This document shows, one piece after another, positions 1 through 9,686 of a stretch of DNA of 64,000 bases. This stretch comes from Streptomyces thinghirensis. Lineage in GTDB: Bacteria; Actinomycetota; Actinomycetia; Streptomycetales; Streptomycetaceae. The stretch is taken from positions 1-64,000 of the forward strand of contig JAKFGP010000013.1 of NCBI GenBank assembly GCA_021502835.1, read 5' to 3'. The number at the start of each line of letters is the position of its first letter. The first letter of the stretch is position 1. A model generated the notes under the pieces. That model saw only the letters and a list, made by a program, of their open reading frames with translations, had not been told where the DNA came from and did no database searches. A program made the position numbers and the translations under genes.

Positions 1-116
1 CTGGTACTTCGTTCAGTTTTTATCAGATTTGGGTGTTTGCTGCTGTCCAGGGTTTTATTAACCTTGTTTTCCCGCATTTATCGTGAAACGCTTTCGCGTT
101 TTCGTGCGCCGCTTCA
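1..116. other. Nanopore adapter, barcode and transposon end (artefact)
   Basis: This stretch is not genomic. Bases 5-16 (tacttcgttcag) match the start of the Oxford Nanopore sequencing adapter. About 27-39 resembles the rapid-barcode front flank. Bases 43-65 match rapid barcode 05 with a few errors. Bases 66-116, containing gcatttatcgtgaaacgc and ending gcgccgcttca, match the MuA-type transposon end used for tagmentation. The base composition is far more AT-rich than the rest of the window. Genomic sequence starts at about 117. The match is from memory of the published adapter sequences. An apparent open frame running through it (37-318) is not a gene. Confidence 0.95.
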
Positions 117-225
117 CGGAAGTGTGGCCTTCCGGCAGATAGTTGACACCCAGCACGTTATCCGACGTCAGGTCCGCCTCACCCGGCGCGCGGAGCGGCG
201 CGGAGCGCGGCTGGGCGGTGCGACC

Positions 226-1401
226 TCAGAAGGCGTACCGGACGCGCAGCCAGGGCGCGTGGGCGGCGACGCGCGCCGGAGCCGCTCCACCGCCCCGGCC
301 TTGACGCTGTTCCGGTAGCGCACGTTCAGCGCGCCGTTCTCCGAGCGCTTGGCCTGCTGCAGCTCGGGCCGCCACAGCACCTCCTCGGCGCGCGGGTGCC
401 AGCCGAGGTTGACCTCGTGCAGTTCCCGGTTGTGGGTCAGCGTGATCACCTCGGCGGCGGCCTGTCGCTTGACCCGGTCCGGCGGGACGTCGTCGAGGTG
501 CCGCAGCAGCTCCGCCCAGGCCTCCTCCAACCCGGCCGCACCACCACGGGGGAGAGGTTGAAGTGCACCTCGTAGCCGGCGTCCAGGGGTCGCCGGCGCG
601 GCGATGCGCTCGGCCACCGGTGAGGTGCGCACGTCCAGCAGCCGGGAGTCGTCCGGCGGCATCACGGAGAAGCGGATCCGGGTCCGGCCGCGCGGATCGA
701 GGAGCGAGCAGGTCGGGGTTGACGAACTTGGTGGCGAAGGACGCCTTGGCCGTCGGCCACTGCCGGAAGGCGTGCACCAGGTCCGCGGTGTTGTCGCAGA
801 TCAGGGCGTCCACCGAGCAGTCGCCGTTCTCGCCGACGCGTCGTAGACCCAGGCTTCGGGGTCGCACTGGTTCGGCTCGGGGCTTGGGCCCTTGCCGGGC
901 CGATGTGCCGGCCGAGGTGGGCGATGATCCCGTCGATGTTGGTGAAGACGGTGACGGGGTTGGCGTATCCCTTGCGGCGCGGCACATAGCAGTAGGCGGT
1001 CTTGGCGCAGCCGTTGAGGCGCCGGGGCGATCCAGTCCGCGGAACGGCCGTTGGGGCGGGTGGTCACGTCTTCCTCTCCCACCCAGGACCAGCGTCTCAC
1101 CTTGACCCCGCACCCAGCGCTCCACGTTGCCCTCGTTGCCGTGCAGCCCGGGGACGCGCCAGTGGGGGTCCACCCGACCACACGGGCCTCGGGAAGCGGG
1201 CGATCACCTGCCGGCCGCGCGGGGAGGCGGCCGCCGCCGGCTCGGCGTGGATCTCGCGTACGGGCAGCAGGCGGCGGGCGGTGGCGGAGTCCCGGAAGAG
1301 CGGTCCGGCGGCGGGCGCGGCATCCGGCGGACCGGGCGTCAGGGCGTCGAGGCCGAACAGGGTGCCGGTGCCGTCGTCCGGTGCGGTGGACGGTCGTGCA
1401 T
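226..1401 (-). CDS. Spore photoproduct lyase family radical SAM protein
   Basis: The broken frames join into one protein of about 370 residues of the SPL family, radical SAM enzymes related to the repair lyase for the spore photoproduct thymine dimer. Recognisable blocks in order are LLPVREIHAEPAAAASPRGR, RPNGRSADWIAP, the cluster region before YVPRRKGYANPVTVFTN, GENGDCSVDALICDNTADL, FATKFVNPDLLA, HNRELHEVNLGWHP and the C-terminal VRYAF. The radical SAM motif should be CxxxCxxC but reads C-A-K-T-A-Y-C near 990-1010, so the middle cysteine is absent, apparently through a 3-base loss. The start at 1401 (ATG) is uncertain because the N-terminal frame is broken. The true substrate in Streptomyces, which makes no endospores, is not established by the sequence. 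Confidence 0.85.
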
Positions 1402-1573
1402 GGGTGTTCGGTGGGGCGGGTGCGGGACGGACCGCTCCCGGCCTCGGTGTGCCGCGGACGGTCCCGGTCCCCTCCACTGTACGAAGCGCGTGGTGCCTTC
1501 CGCGGGTGTCACGCAACCGGTCGGGGGTATACGCGTGACACGGCACCGGCCCGGTGCCGCCGATCCGAAGGGG

Positions 1574-1756
1574 ATGTACACCGTGCTCGCCATCATCGCG
1601 GTCGGTTCTGTTCCTCATCGCCTGGCTGATCAACGCGGCGGAGAGCTCGATTAACGACATCTTCACCGCCACCAACGTCATGCTCATCGGCCTCGCCCTG
1701 CTGGCCCTGCACGTCGCCGGGATCGGCAGCGGCTGGGCGACGCGGGGCGCCGCTGA
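1574..1756 (+). CDS. Small two-helix membrane protein
   Basis: An ATG at 1574 opens a short protein with two hydrophobic segments: MYTVLAIIAV then LFLIAWLI, and later NVMLIGLALLALHVAGIGSG, separated by a short polar stretch with NDIFTATN. One extra base near 1615 shifts the frame between them. No catalytic motif is visible, and it resembles small hypothetical membrane proteins common in Streptomyces. The C-terminus is uncertain: the frame carrying the second helix stays open into the convergent methyltransferase gene, so the true stop, perhaps at 1754-1756, depends on correcting indels. Confidence 0.5.
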
Positions 1757-1776
1757 GCCCCCGCGCGAGCCCGACG

Positions 1777-2566
1777 TCAGCGGATCCGCGCCACGCCCGC
1801 GTAGATGCCGCCTCCTCCGCGCGGGCGGTTGCTGCGCCCGCGCCGTACCACTCGGTGGCGGTGACCTGCGGCCGGGCGCCAGCAGATCCAGTCCGTCGAA
1901 GAAGCGGGCCACCTCCGCCCGGGTACGGAAGCCGAGACGGATGCCGCCCTTGGCGTACTGGGCGATCACCTGCTCGGCGAGCTCCGGGAAGAGGTCGATC
2001 GCGGCGTGCGAGAGGACCAGGTGACTGCCCGACGGGAGGGTCTCGACCAGCCGCGGACGATGCCGTGGGCGTCCTGCTCGTCCGGAACGAAGTGCATCAG
2101 GGCGATCAGCGACAGCGCGATGGGCCGGTCGGGGTCAGGATCTCGCGTGCGTGCCGCACGATCTCGTCCGGTTCGCGGACATCGGCCTGGATGTAGTCCG
2201 TGGCCCCTCGGGACTGCGCGACCAGCGGGGCCTCGCATGCCGCAGGACGATCGGATCGTTGTCGGCGTAGACGACCCTGGCCGTCGGCACCGCCTGCTGG
2301 ACGATCTGGTGGAGGTTGGGCTCGGTCGGGATGCCCGTGCCGATATCCAGGAACTGGTCGACGCCCCTCCGGGCGAGGGTGGGCCACCGCACGGTTCGTG
2401 AACGCGCGGTCCTGCCGCGCCGCGTCCAGCGCCTCGGGCGGCAGTGTCTCGCCCACCGCCTCGTCGACGGGGTAGTTGTCCTTGCCGCCCAGCAGCCAGT
2501 CGTAGACACGGGCGGGTGGGCCCGGGTGGTGTCGATCCGGGGAGGCTGGGAATGGTCCGTCGTCAT
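1777..2566 (-). CDS. S-adenosyl methyltransferase (Methyltransf_19 type)
   Basis: A protein of about 263 residues starts with MTTDHSQPPRIDTT and ends GIYAGVARIR. It matches the actinobacterial SAM-dependent methyltransferase family PF04672: ARVYDWLLGGKDNYPVDEA near the N-terminus, NRAV, the SAM-binding block DQFLDIGTGIPTEPNLHQIV, the acidic strand VVYADNDPIVL, then YIQADVREP and LIALMHFVPDE. Members occur in many paralogous copies in Streptomyces and their substrates are unknown. Frame breaks lie near 2115, 2220 and 2400. It is convergent with the small membrane gene to its left. Confidence 0.88.
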
Positions 2567-2614
2567 GGCAGGCTCCGTGGTCCGGGAGGTGACGCTCCCG
2601 CAGCAGTTCCCCGA

Positions 2615-3347
2615 TCATCGTACCTGCCCCGCGTCCTCTCGCCATGTGCGGGGCGGACGGCGGAGTTGCCGAGCACTCCTGGACCACCCGACGGTCGTCC
2701 TTGGATCACTCCGAGCCGCGGCCCAGGGGTGCGGGGCGGACGGTAGGTCCACTCCCCGGTCCGCGTCCGTGATCTCGCGTATCACCCGGGCCGGCGTCCC
2801 GGCGACGACCACCATGGGCGGCACGTGCGCCGTCACCACGCTGCCAGCGCCGACCACCGAGCCGCGCCGACGGTGACCCCCGGCATGATCAGCGCGCCGG
2901 CCCCGATCCACACGTCGTCCTCGATACGCACCTGGCGCCGAGAACTGCGCCCCGTCCCTGCGCAGGTCCGTGACGGGGTGCCCGGTGGTGCTGATGGTCA
3001 CGTGCGGGGCGAACATCACCCGGTTCCCGACGAAGACCTCTGACGTCGTCGACGAGGGTGAGGCCGAAGTTAAATACACGTCGTCGCCCGCCGTGCGCAC
3101 GATTGCCGTAGCCACGTGCAGCGGCGGCTCGATCCAGACGCCCGTGCCCACGGAGGCGAGCATCTCCTTCAGCAGCGCCCCGCGGCCCTCCTCGTCCCGG
3201 GCGCCGGTCCGGTTGTAGGCGTCGGCCAGCTCCTTGCCCCGCAGCCGCTCCTCCGCCAGCCCTCCAGTCCCGGCGCGCTGTCCGAGTAGAGCTCCTGCGC
3301 CGCCATCCTGCGGCGGCGACGTCGAGCTCGCGGGGGTCGCTGGTCAT
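2615..3347 (-). CDS. Sugar O-acetyltransferase (maltose/galactoside type)
   Basis: This is a left-handed beta-helix acetyltransferase of the LacA/Maa family, which moves acetyl from acetyl-CoA to a sugar hydroxyl. The N-terminal part MAAQELYSDSAPGLEG and GARDEEGRGALLKEMLAS is followed by VFVGNRVMFAPHVTISTTGHP, where the HVTI-x-T-x-GHP block carries the active-site histidine region, then hexapeptide repeats VVGAGSVVTAHVPPMVVVAG and TPARVIREI. Translation may begin at 3347 (MTSDPREL) or at 3306 (MAAQEL); the two are in different frames and probably belong to one N-terminus. The C-terminus beyond REITDADRGVD is unusually long in this frame and probably reflects an indel near 2750. Confidence 0.8.
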
Positions 3348-3493
3348 GCCGTCTCCCCTTCTGTCTGTGTGGGGGCGGGCTGTGCGGGGTCGGTCTGCAC
3401 GGGGTACGTCGGTGCGGGGTCCGTCTGTGACGGCGCGAGGCCGCGGCCCCGCGCGCCGCACCGCCGGTGGACGCGGGCGGGGCCGTTCGGCCA

Positions 3494-5542
3494 TCAAGGG
3501 GTGTCAGCCGGCGAGACACGTCCGTCACCGTCCAGCGCTGGTTGGCGCCGGAGTTGGGCGGCCACGTCGTGACGGCCGCGCCCTCGTGCGTCGCCTGGCC
3601 CGCCGACCTCGAGCAGGCGCCCGGTGGCCGCGTTGACCAGCGTCCAGGTGCCGTCGCCGGTGGTCGACATGATCCACTCGGCGGCCTTGTCACGCCTGCC
3701 GGTGTCGGGTTCGGCCACGGGGACGTCGTCGCGTACGGCCAGCCGCGTTGCCGCCCGCCGGGTTGGTGAGGACATGGCGGTCGCGCACGCCGCTGTCGTG
3801 GCGCACCGCGCTGAGCCGCCACTGCCGGGCGCTGGTTCCGGCCCCTGCGCCGAGGACCAGGGTCCGTGCCGTTGCCCGCGACGGTGACGGCCTTGCCGCT
3901 CTGCACGCCGGTCAGCGTAGGTGTGGCCCTCGCGGAGCAGGGCGGCGTCCTTCGCGACGCCGGGAGACGCCCTTGATCTCGAAGGAGGTCACGGACTGCG
4001 CGGGCACGGTGAAGGTGGCCGCGCGGTCGCCTCACCCTGATCGGGGCCTGCTGTTTCGAGCTTGCCGTCGGCGCTGGTCACGACCGGGGTGACGGTGGCG
4101 CCCGGCGCACGTCGCGGAACTTCGACAGGTCGACGGTGACCGTGCGGCCTCGGCGGTGCGTTTGACGTGGACGAGCGAGGCGCCTTTGCCGTCGCGGGTG
4201 ACGGCGGCGGCGCTGGAGGTGTCGTCCGTCTTGATCAGCCGGTCGCGGGGCTGGATGAAGTGGGTGAAGTTGCGGGCGGTGTCGAACTTGGTGTTGGTCC
4301 GGATCGGGCAGGTCTCGAGGGTGTCCTCGGCGGTGCAGCTGAACGGGAGCTGGATGCTGCCCCAGTTGCCGCCCTCGGCGGACTCGCCGCCCGGCTTCAT
4401 GTTGTCGTAGTCCTCGACGGGCTGCCAGAACACCCAGGCGCGCGGCTCCAGTTCCCGCAGATCGTCGACGATCTGCTGGGCGAGGCCGAGGCGGGCCGCA
4501 TGTCCTCGAAGGTCTGGCCGTCGCCCTGGTCGCCGCCGACCTCGCTCATCCACGGGGTTTGTCCGCGGCCTTGGACAGGTCCCGCACGGTGGTGCGCTGC
4601 CTCGGTGCCGTAGGTGTGGACGTTCATCTGGTCGACGAGGTCGCGGTCGGCCTGGGAGTAGGCGTTCCAGTTGGTCGCGAAGGTGCCGGGGTTCGTCTCG
4701 TCCATCGCCGAGATGTCCGCCTTGACCTTCGCCTTCTTCAGCGCGGGGGCGAGTGCCCGAGGACCCTCGCGCTGGAGCCCGGGGCCCATGTGCGCCCCTC
4801 TCCTGCCGGCCGCCGACGGGTTCGCCGTCCGCGCCCAGCCGCGTGCCCCAGTAGGGGGTGTTGGGCTCGTTGAACGGGTCGACGGTGTCGACCTTGATGC
4901 CCTCGGCCTTCTCCAGCCGCTTCGTCGCACCGGCCACGTAGGCGGCGAAGTCGTCGACCGACTCGGTCCTGAGCTGGTCGGCGGAGGAGTCGAAGCCACC
5001 GGAGACGTAGCCGCTGACGGTCATGAACCAGGGCGGGGAGTTGCTGAACGTCTCCCAGTGGTCGATGTCGTCCTTGATGCGCTCGACCCACCAGCGCTGG
5101 TCGCGTCGGCGTCCTCGTTCCAGTCGGCCGGGTCGTCGGCGCTCCACCAGTCGGTGTCCTCGCGGGTGGTGCCGCGGCGCCCTCCACCAGCCCTCGACCG
5201 CGCCGCCGGCGCGCAGGGAGTCTTGACGTCCGGCGCGTTGCCGCCGCCGATGTTGTAGCGGGCGATGTTCAGCCCCAGGCCGTCGTCTCCGAAGAGGAGC
5301 CGGGCCAGCTTCTCGCGGATCTCGGGCGGGTGGTCGCCGGTGGCGTTGGCGAACCAGACCAGACTGGTGCCCCGGCCCTCGAACGCCTCCTGCTGGTACG
5401 AGGGGTCGGGCCGCACGGTGACGGAGGCGGCGGCCGCGGCTGGTTCGGCCTGAGCGGGAACGCTGATCAGGGGCGGCCCCCGTGGCCAGGCGGTCAGGGC
5501 GGCGACCCCGAGAGGGCGTCTGCTGCGGGTACGGCGTGCCAT
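3494..5542 (-). CDS. Secreted GH30 glycosidase with C-terminal ricin-type lectin domain
   Basis: A protein of about 680 residues begins MARRTRSRRPLGVAAL with a signal peptide ending near AQAEPAAA. The catalytic domain follows the GH30 endo-beta-1,6-galactanase pattern: FEGRGTSLVWFANATG, NIARYNIGGGNAPDVK, WETFSNSPPWFMTVSG, the acid/base glutamate in DPFNEPNTPYWG, MDETNPGTFATNWN, the likely nucleophile in PWMSEVGGD, then WVFWQPVEDYDNMKPGGES. After a beta-sandwich region, a ricin B-like domain carries repeated QRW motifs (NQRWTVTDVS near the end). It probably releases galactose from arabinogalactan side chains. Expression is likely controlled by the two LacI-type operators just upstream; no LacI gene is seen in this window. 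Confidence 0.88.
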
Positions 5543-5577
5543 CGTGTGCTCCCGACTGGAAGGTGTGGTCACTCATC

Positions 5578-5593
5578 CTGTTTGCGTAAACAT
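5578..5593. promoter_or_regulatory. LacI-type operator, proximal copy
   Basis: ctgtttgcgtaaacat is a near-perfect palindrome around a central CG, differing from the upstream copy at only two positions. It lies about 36 bases upstream of the GH30 start codon at 5542, where a bound repressor would block transcription initiation or clearance. Confidence 0.7.
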
Positions 5594-5636
5594 CGAGCGT
5601 CGCGGAGGGTGCTCCCACTGTCAGGGGGTGTGGTTC

Positions 5637-5652
5637 ATGTTTACGTAAACAT
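5637..5652. promoter_or_regulatory. LacI-type operator, distal copy
   Basis: atgtttacgtaaacat is a perfect 16-base palindrome with the central CG typical of LacI/GalR-family operators. Its centre is 59 bases from the centre of the proximal copy, a spacing of between five and six helical turns. It lies between the GH30 gene and the 3' end of the preceding sigma-factor gene. Confidence 0.75.
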
Positions 5653-5758
5653 CAGTGGCCGCATGTCTACTCCTGCCCCGAGGGCGACGGTCAAGGGTCG
5701 TCGGGGGCTCGACCGTGCGCCGGGCCGGCAGTTCCGCGACCAGGGGGTGTTGTTCGGA

Positions 5759-6449
5759 TCAGGCCGGCTCCAAATGACGGCGGACGTGGGCCGGCCCTGC
5801 GGGCGGACTGGGCGCAACCCCCTGTCCTTGGACGAGCAGCGCGGCACCGGGAAGGGCTTCACCCTCGCGGAGACCAGTGGCGGGGACGACCCGAGGCTCG
5901 AACTGGTCACCGGCCTGGTGGCGCTCAGGACCCTAGGGGTGTCGTCGATGCCGGTGAGCCGCTGGATGTCACGGACGGTCCCGCCGTCGGAGCGCCTGGC
6001 CCTGTTCAGCTCCTCCTGCGCGAGCCGCACCCGGCGGTGCTTGTCCTACAGCCGCCGCGCACATGGACCTGCCAGGTGAAGTCCCGCAGAAACCGCTTCC
6101 AGCTCGCCGTCGATGGCGGGCATCGGCGTAGGAGAGGAAGGCGTGCCCGAGCCGGACCGAAGCGGTCCACCGCACTTGACGAGTCCGAGGCAGGCCACCT
6201 GGTCGAGGTCCTCACGGCTCCGGTCGGGGAGCCGTAGCGCCGGGCGACCGGCAGGTAGGCCGTGATGGCCGCCTCCCCGCAGGCCTCGCGGTCCGGACCG
6301 CCCGGGACCAGGCGGCCATCCGGTGCACGAGTTCCTCCTCGGGCGTCCCGGCCACCGCCCCGGCCGGCTCCCGCGCCGCCCCGGCGGAGGACTGCAGGCG
6401 TACGGGGTGTGCTGGTGGCAGAACATGCGCGTCCACTTTCCGGTCCCAT
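5759..6449 (-). CDS. SigB/SigF-type RNA polymerase sigma factor, region 4 not evident
   Basis: The frames assemble into a group 3 sigma factor. PEEELVHRMAA and EAAITAYLPVARRYGS lead into the core-binding region 2 (SREDLDQVACLGLVK, AVDRF, HAFLSYA, MPAIDGEL, RFLRDFTWQVHV). Region 3 follows with VRLAQEELNRARRSDG and VRDIQRLTGIDDT. The tail reads AGDQFEPRVVPATGLREGEA and stops at 5759 (VRRHLEPA), without the helix-turn-helix region 4 expected after it. An in-frame TAG at 6046-6048 lies between regions 2 and 3 (RRL-stop-DKHRR) where glutamine is likely. The gene may be a genuine truncated pseudogene or an error-damaged intact one. The start (6449 or 6426) is uncertain. Confidence 0.65.
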
Positions 6450-6646
6450 GGTGTGCGGCGCGGGGTCGGTGCGCTCACGGAGCCCAGTGCCGCCGGACGG
6501 AGGACGGGTGCTCCACCCTCCTTTGCCCTGTGCAAGGTCGGTCCGGATTCCTGGCCGAACGGGTGAGTACGGCCCGGTTTACGGAGGGCTGCCGGGGAAG
6601 GCAACTCCACAAGCCGACCGTCGTCCCCCACGCCCAGGAGGGCCTC

Positions 6647-8460
6647 ATGACCCAAGTCGCCGACTATGTGCTCCAGCGCCTGTCGAGTGGGGCGTCCAGC
6701 GTGTGTACGGCTATCCGGGTGACGGCATCAACGGCCTGCTCGGCGCCTTGACCGGGCCGACGGCGACCCGGAGTTCATTCAGGCACGGCATGAGGAGATG
6801 GCCGCGTTCATGGCCTGCGCCCACGCCAAGTTCACCGGCGAGGTGGGGTGCTGCATCGCCACGTCGGGCCCGGGCGCGGTGCGCACCTGCTCAACGGCCT
6901 CTACGACGCCAAGCTCGACCACCAGCCCGTGGTGGCGGTGGTGGGCCAGCAGAAGCGGCTGTCGCTGGGCACCCACTACCAGCAGGAGATCGCCCTCGAC
7001 CAGCTGTTCGCGGACGTCCCCGAGTACTGCCAGATGGTCGTGCACTCCAGGCCCGGGCCCGGCATGTGATCGACCGGGCCTTCAGACCGCTTTGACCACC
7101 CGGGGCGTCGCCACGATCATCATCCCCAACGACGTGCAGGAGGAGGGGAGGCCCAGCCCTCCCCGCCCAGGAGCACGGATCCGTCTTCTCCAGCGTGGGC
7201 TGGAGCAGGCCCCCAGGGTCTGCCCGACCTCGACGAGCTGCGCAAGGCCGCCGACGTCCTCAACGCGGGCGACAAGGTCGCCATGCTGGTCGGCAGGGCG
7301 CGGCGAACGCCGAGGCCGGTGATGGAGGTGGCCGAACTGCTGCTCGGCGCCGGCGTCGCCGGCCCTGCTCGGCCGCGAGGTCCTGCCCGACGACCTGCCG
7401 GCCGTCACCGGACCCATCGGCCTCCTGGGCAGCAAGGCCAGCGACAACATGATCCAGACTGCGACACCCTGCTGATGGTCGGCAAGGAAGCTTCCACGTA
7501 CTCGGAGTGGCTGCCGGAGGAGGACAGGCCCGGGGCGTCGAGATCGACATCGACGGCCGCATGATCGGCATCCGCTATCCCATGGACGCCCACCTCGTCG
7601 GTGACTCCCGGGAGACCCTGCGCGCCCTGATCCCGATGCTCCAGCGCAAGAAGCGATCACTGGCTGGCAGGGAAGATCGAGAAGGACGTCCGGGAATGGC
7701 ACGACCTGTGCGACCGCTGGGCGGGCAGAGCACTTCGGCGGGACGATCAACTCCCCAGGCCGTCGCCGCCGAACTGTCGCCCCGCCTGCCCGACGGCGCC
7801 ATCCTCACGGCCGACTCCGGCTCGGGCACCAACTGGTGGGCCCGGCACCTCAGCTGCGCGAGGGCATGCGGGCCTCCTTGTCCGGCACGCCGGCGACGAT
7901 GGGACCGGGGACGCCGTACGCCGTCGCGGCGCGGTTCGCGACCCGACCGGCCGGTGATCGCCTCTATCCGGGGACGGCGCGTTCCAGATGACGGCATGAA
8001 CGAGATGATCACCGTCAAGCGGTATCTCGACCGGCTGACCGGCCGCACCCGCTCATCTTCTGCGTGTTCAACAACCAGGACTTCAACCAGGTCACCTGGG
8101 AGCAGCGCGCCATGGCCGGCGACCCCCAAGTACCCGGGCTCAGGGGACATCCCCGACGTCCCCTACGCCGCCTACGCCGAACTCCTCGGCCTCAAGGGCA
8201 TCGTCTGCGCCGACCCCAAGAAGGTCGGCGCCGCCCCCCGAACGAGGCGCTCGCCGCCGACCGGCCCGTGAATTCCTGGAGTTCAAGGTCGACGCGGAGA
8301 TCGCGCCGATCCCCGCCGCACATCATGAAGGAGCAGGGCAGAAGGCCGTCGAGGCCGCGCTGCAACGACCCGCAGGCCACCGGCATCGCCACCAAGGGCG
8401 TACGCCAGAAATGTCACCGAGTACGCCGAGCACCTCCCCGGCCGGGGCAGTGAAGTGGAG
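6647..8460 (+). CDS. Thiamine-pyrophosphate-requiring protein, pyruvate oxidase-like
   Basis: A good ribosome site (caggagg) precedes ATG 6647. The protein of about 600 residues has the three-domain TPP fold of pyruvate oxidase/acetolactate synthase relatives: QRVYGYPGDGINGLLGAL, RHEEMAAFMACAHAKFTGE with the cofactor-activating glutamate, IATSGPGAV, VVGQQKRLSLGTHYQQE, a central domain with LPAVTGPIGLLGSKASDNM, and a TPP-binding C-terminal domain (GMNEMITVKRYLDRLTG, IFCVFNNQDFNQVTWEQRAM). It probably oxidatively decarboxylates pyruvate or a similar 2-keto acid. At least eight frame breaks are needed to join it. The end is placed after AEHLPGRGSEVE by homology because no in-frame stop is visible there; it runs directly into the SDR gene and the two are likely cotranscribed. 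Confidence 0.85.
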
Positions 8461-8480
8461 CGGCGGGCGGCCGGCGCCGC

Positions 8481-9518
8481 GTGGTGGCCGACACCGCCGG
8501 GCGGAGGTCGTGGTCGTCACCGGGGCGAGCGGCGGCGTCGGCCGGGCCACCGCCCGGGCCTTCGGCGCCAGCGGGAGTTCCGTGGCCCTCCTCGCTGCGC
8601 GCGGAGAGCACGCCCTGGAGCAGGCGGCGCGGGAGGTCCGTGAGGCCGGCGGACGCGCACTGCCCTGGTGGTGGACGTCGCCGACCCGGAGGCCGTGGAC
8701 GCGGCGGCCGCCCGGATCGAGGGGGCGCTCGGCCCGATCGACGTCTGGGTGGGGAACGCGGGCGTTCTCGACCGTCTTCGCTCCCGGTGGCGGAGATCGC
8801 ACCGGAGGAACTGGGAGCGGGCCACGGAGGTGACCTCCATTTCGGCTTCGTCCACGGCACCCAGGTTGCCCTGCGGCACATGACGCCGCGCGACCGCGGC
8901 ACCATCGTGCAGGTGGGTTCGGCCCTGGCCCAGCGCAGCGTCCCGCTCCAGGCGGTGTACTCGCGGGCCAAGCACGCCATCCAGGGCTTCACCGACTCCT
9001 GCGCTGCGAACCTGCACGGATCGCAGCGGGGTCCGGGTGACCATGGTCCAGATGCCTGGATCTTCAACACGCCCCAGTTCCGCTGGGTCCTCACCTGGCT
9101 GCCCCGGCATCCGCGCCTCGGTGGCCCTGGTCTACCAGCCCGAGGTCGCCGCCGACGCGGTCCTGTACGCCGCCGACCATCCAGAGCGGCGCGAGTACTG
9201 GGTGGGCGGCTCCACCGTCGCCACCCTGCTCGGCCAGAAGCCTGCTCCCGGGCTGCTGGACTGCTACCTGGCCCGGACTGGCTACGAGACGGCAGCAGAC
9301 GGACGAGCCCGTCGACCTGTCCCGCCCGGTCAACCCTCTGGAAGCCGCCGGACGACACCGCACCGCCGACTACGGCGCGCACGGATCTTCGACGACGAGT
9401 TCCACGCCCGCAGCCTCCAGTTCTGCTCTCCCGCCACCGCCGGCCGCTCGCGCTGGGCGCCGCCGACCGGAACGGTCGCCGCGTACTGGCCGACGGCATG
9501 CGCCGGCGTTGTCGGTGA
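8481..9518 (+). CDS. Short-chain dehydrogenase/reductase (SDR), extended C-terminus
   Basis: A classical SDR with the NAD(P)-binding glycine motif VTGASGGVGRATARAFGAS, a WVGNAGV (NNAG-equivalent) block, the catalytic YSRAKHA (YxxxK) preceded by VQVGSALAQRSVPLQ, and LLGQKPAPGLLDCYLARTGY further on. The C-terminal about 100 residues (YETQQTDEPVDL, IFDDEFHARSLQF, ADGMRRRCR) extend past a typical 250-residue SDR. That extension is characteristic of the actinobacterial SDRs encoded next to TPP oxidases, as here. GTG at 8481 or 8484 is the likely start. The substrate is unknown. Confidence 0.85.
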   Translation: MVADTAGRRSWSSPGRAAASAGPPPGPSAPAGVPWPSSLRAESTPWSRRRGRSVRPADAHCPGGGRRRPGGRGRGGRPDRGGARPDRRLGGERGRSRPSSLPVAEIAPEELGAGHGGDLHFGFVHGTQVALRHMTPRDRGTIVQVGSALAQRSVPLQAVYSRAKHAIQGFTDSCAANLHGSQRGPGDHGPDAWIFNTPQFRWVLTWLPRHPRLGGPGLPARGRRRRGPVRRRPSRAARVLGGRLHRRHPARPEACSRAAGLLPGPDWLRDGSRRTSPSTCPARSTLWKPPDDTAPPTTARTDLRRRVPRPQPPVLLSRHRRPLALGAADRNGRRVLADGMRRRCR

Positions 9519-9536
9519 CGCGATGGTGACGCGATG
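9515..9536. repeat. 11-base tandem duplication over a stop codon
   Basis: gtgacgcgatg occurs twice in perfect tandem, at 9515-9525 and 9526-9536. The first copy contains the SDR stop codon. It could be natural or a local assembly duplication. Confidence 0.6.
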
Positions 9537-9686
9537 CCCGGGCCGGTGCGGGCGCCGCGCGCCAGGGGCTCGGCTGACGGGCTGCGGCTTCTGGGGCGCT
9601 GTCGCGGTATGGCGTGGAGGACGGTGGCCCCGGCACCCCCGTCCTCCCGGGCCCCCGGTCCTTCCGCCCCCGGCCCTCCGGGCGGC

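Noticed and set aside
37..318. An open frame of 93 residues across the left end
   Set aside because: Its first half translates the sequencing adapter and transposon end, so it spans an artificial junction.
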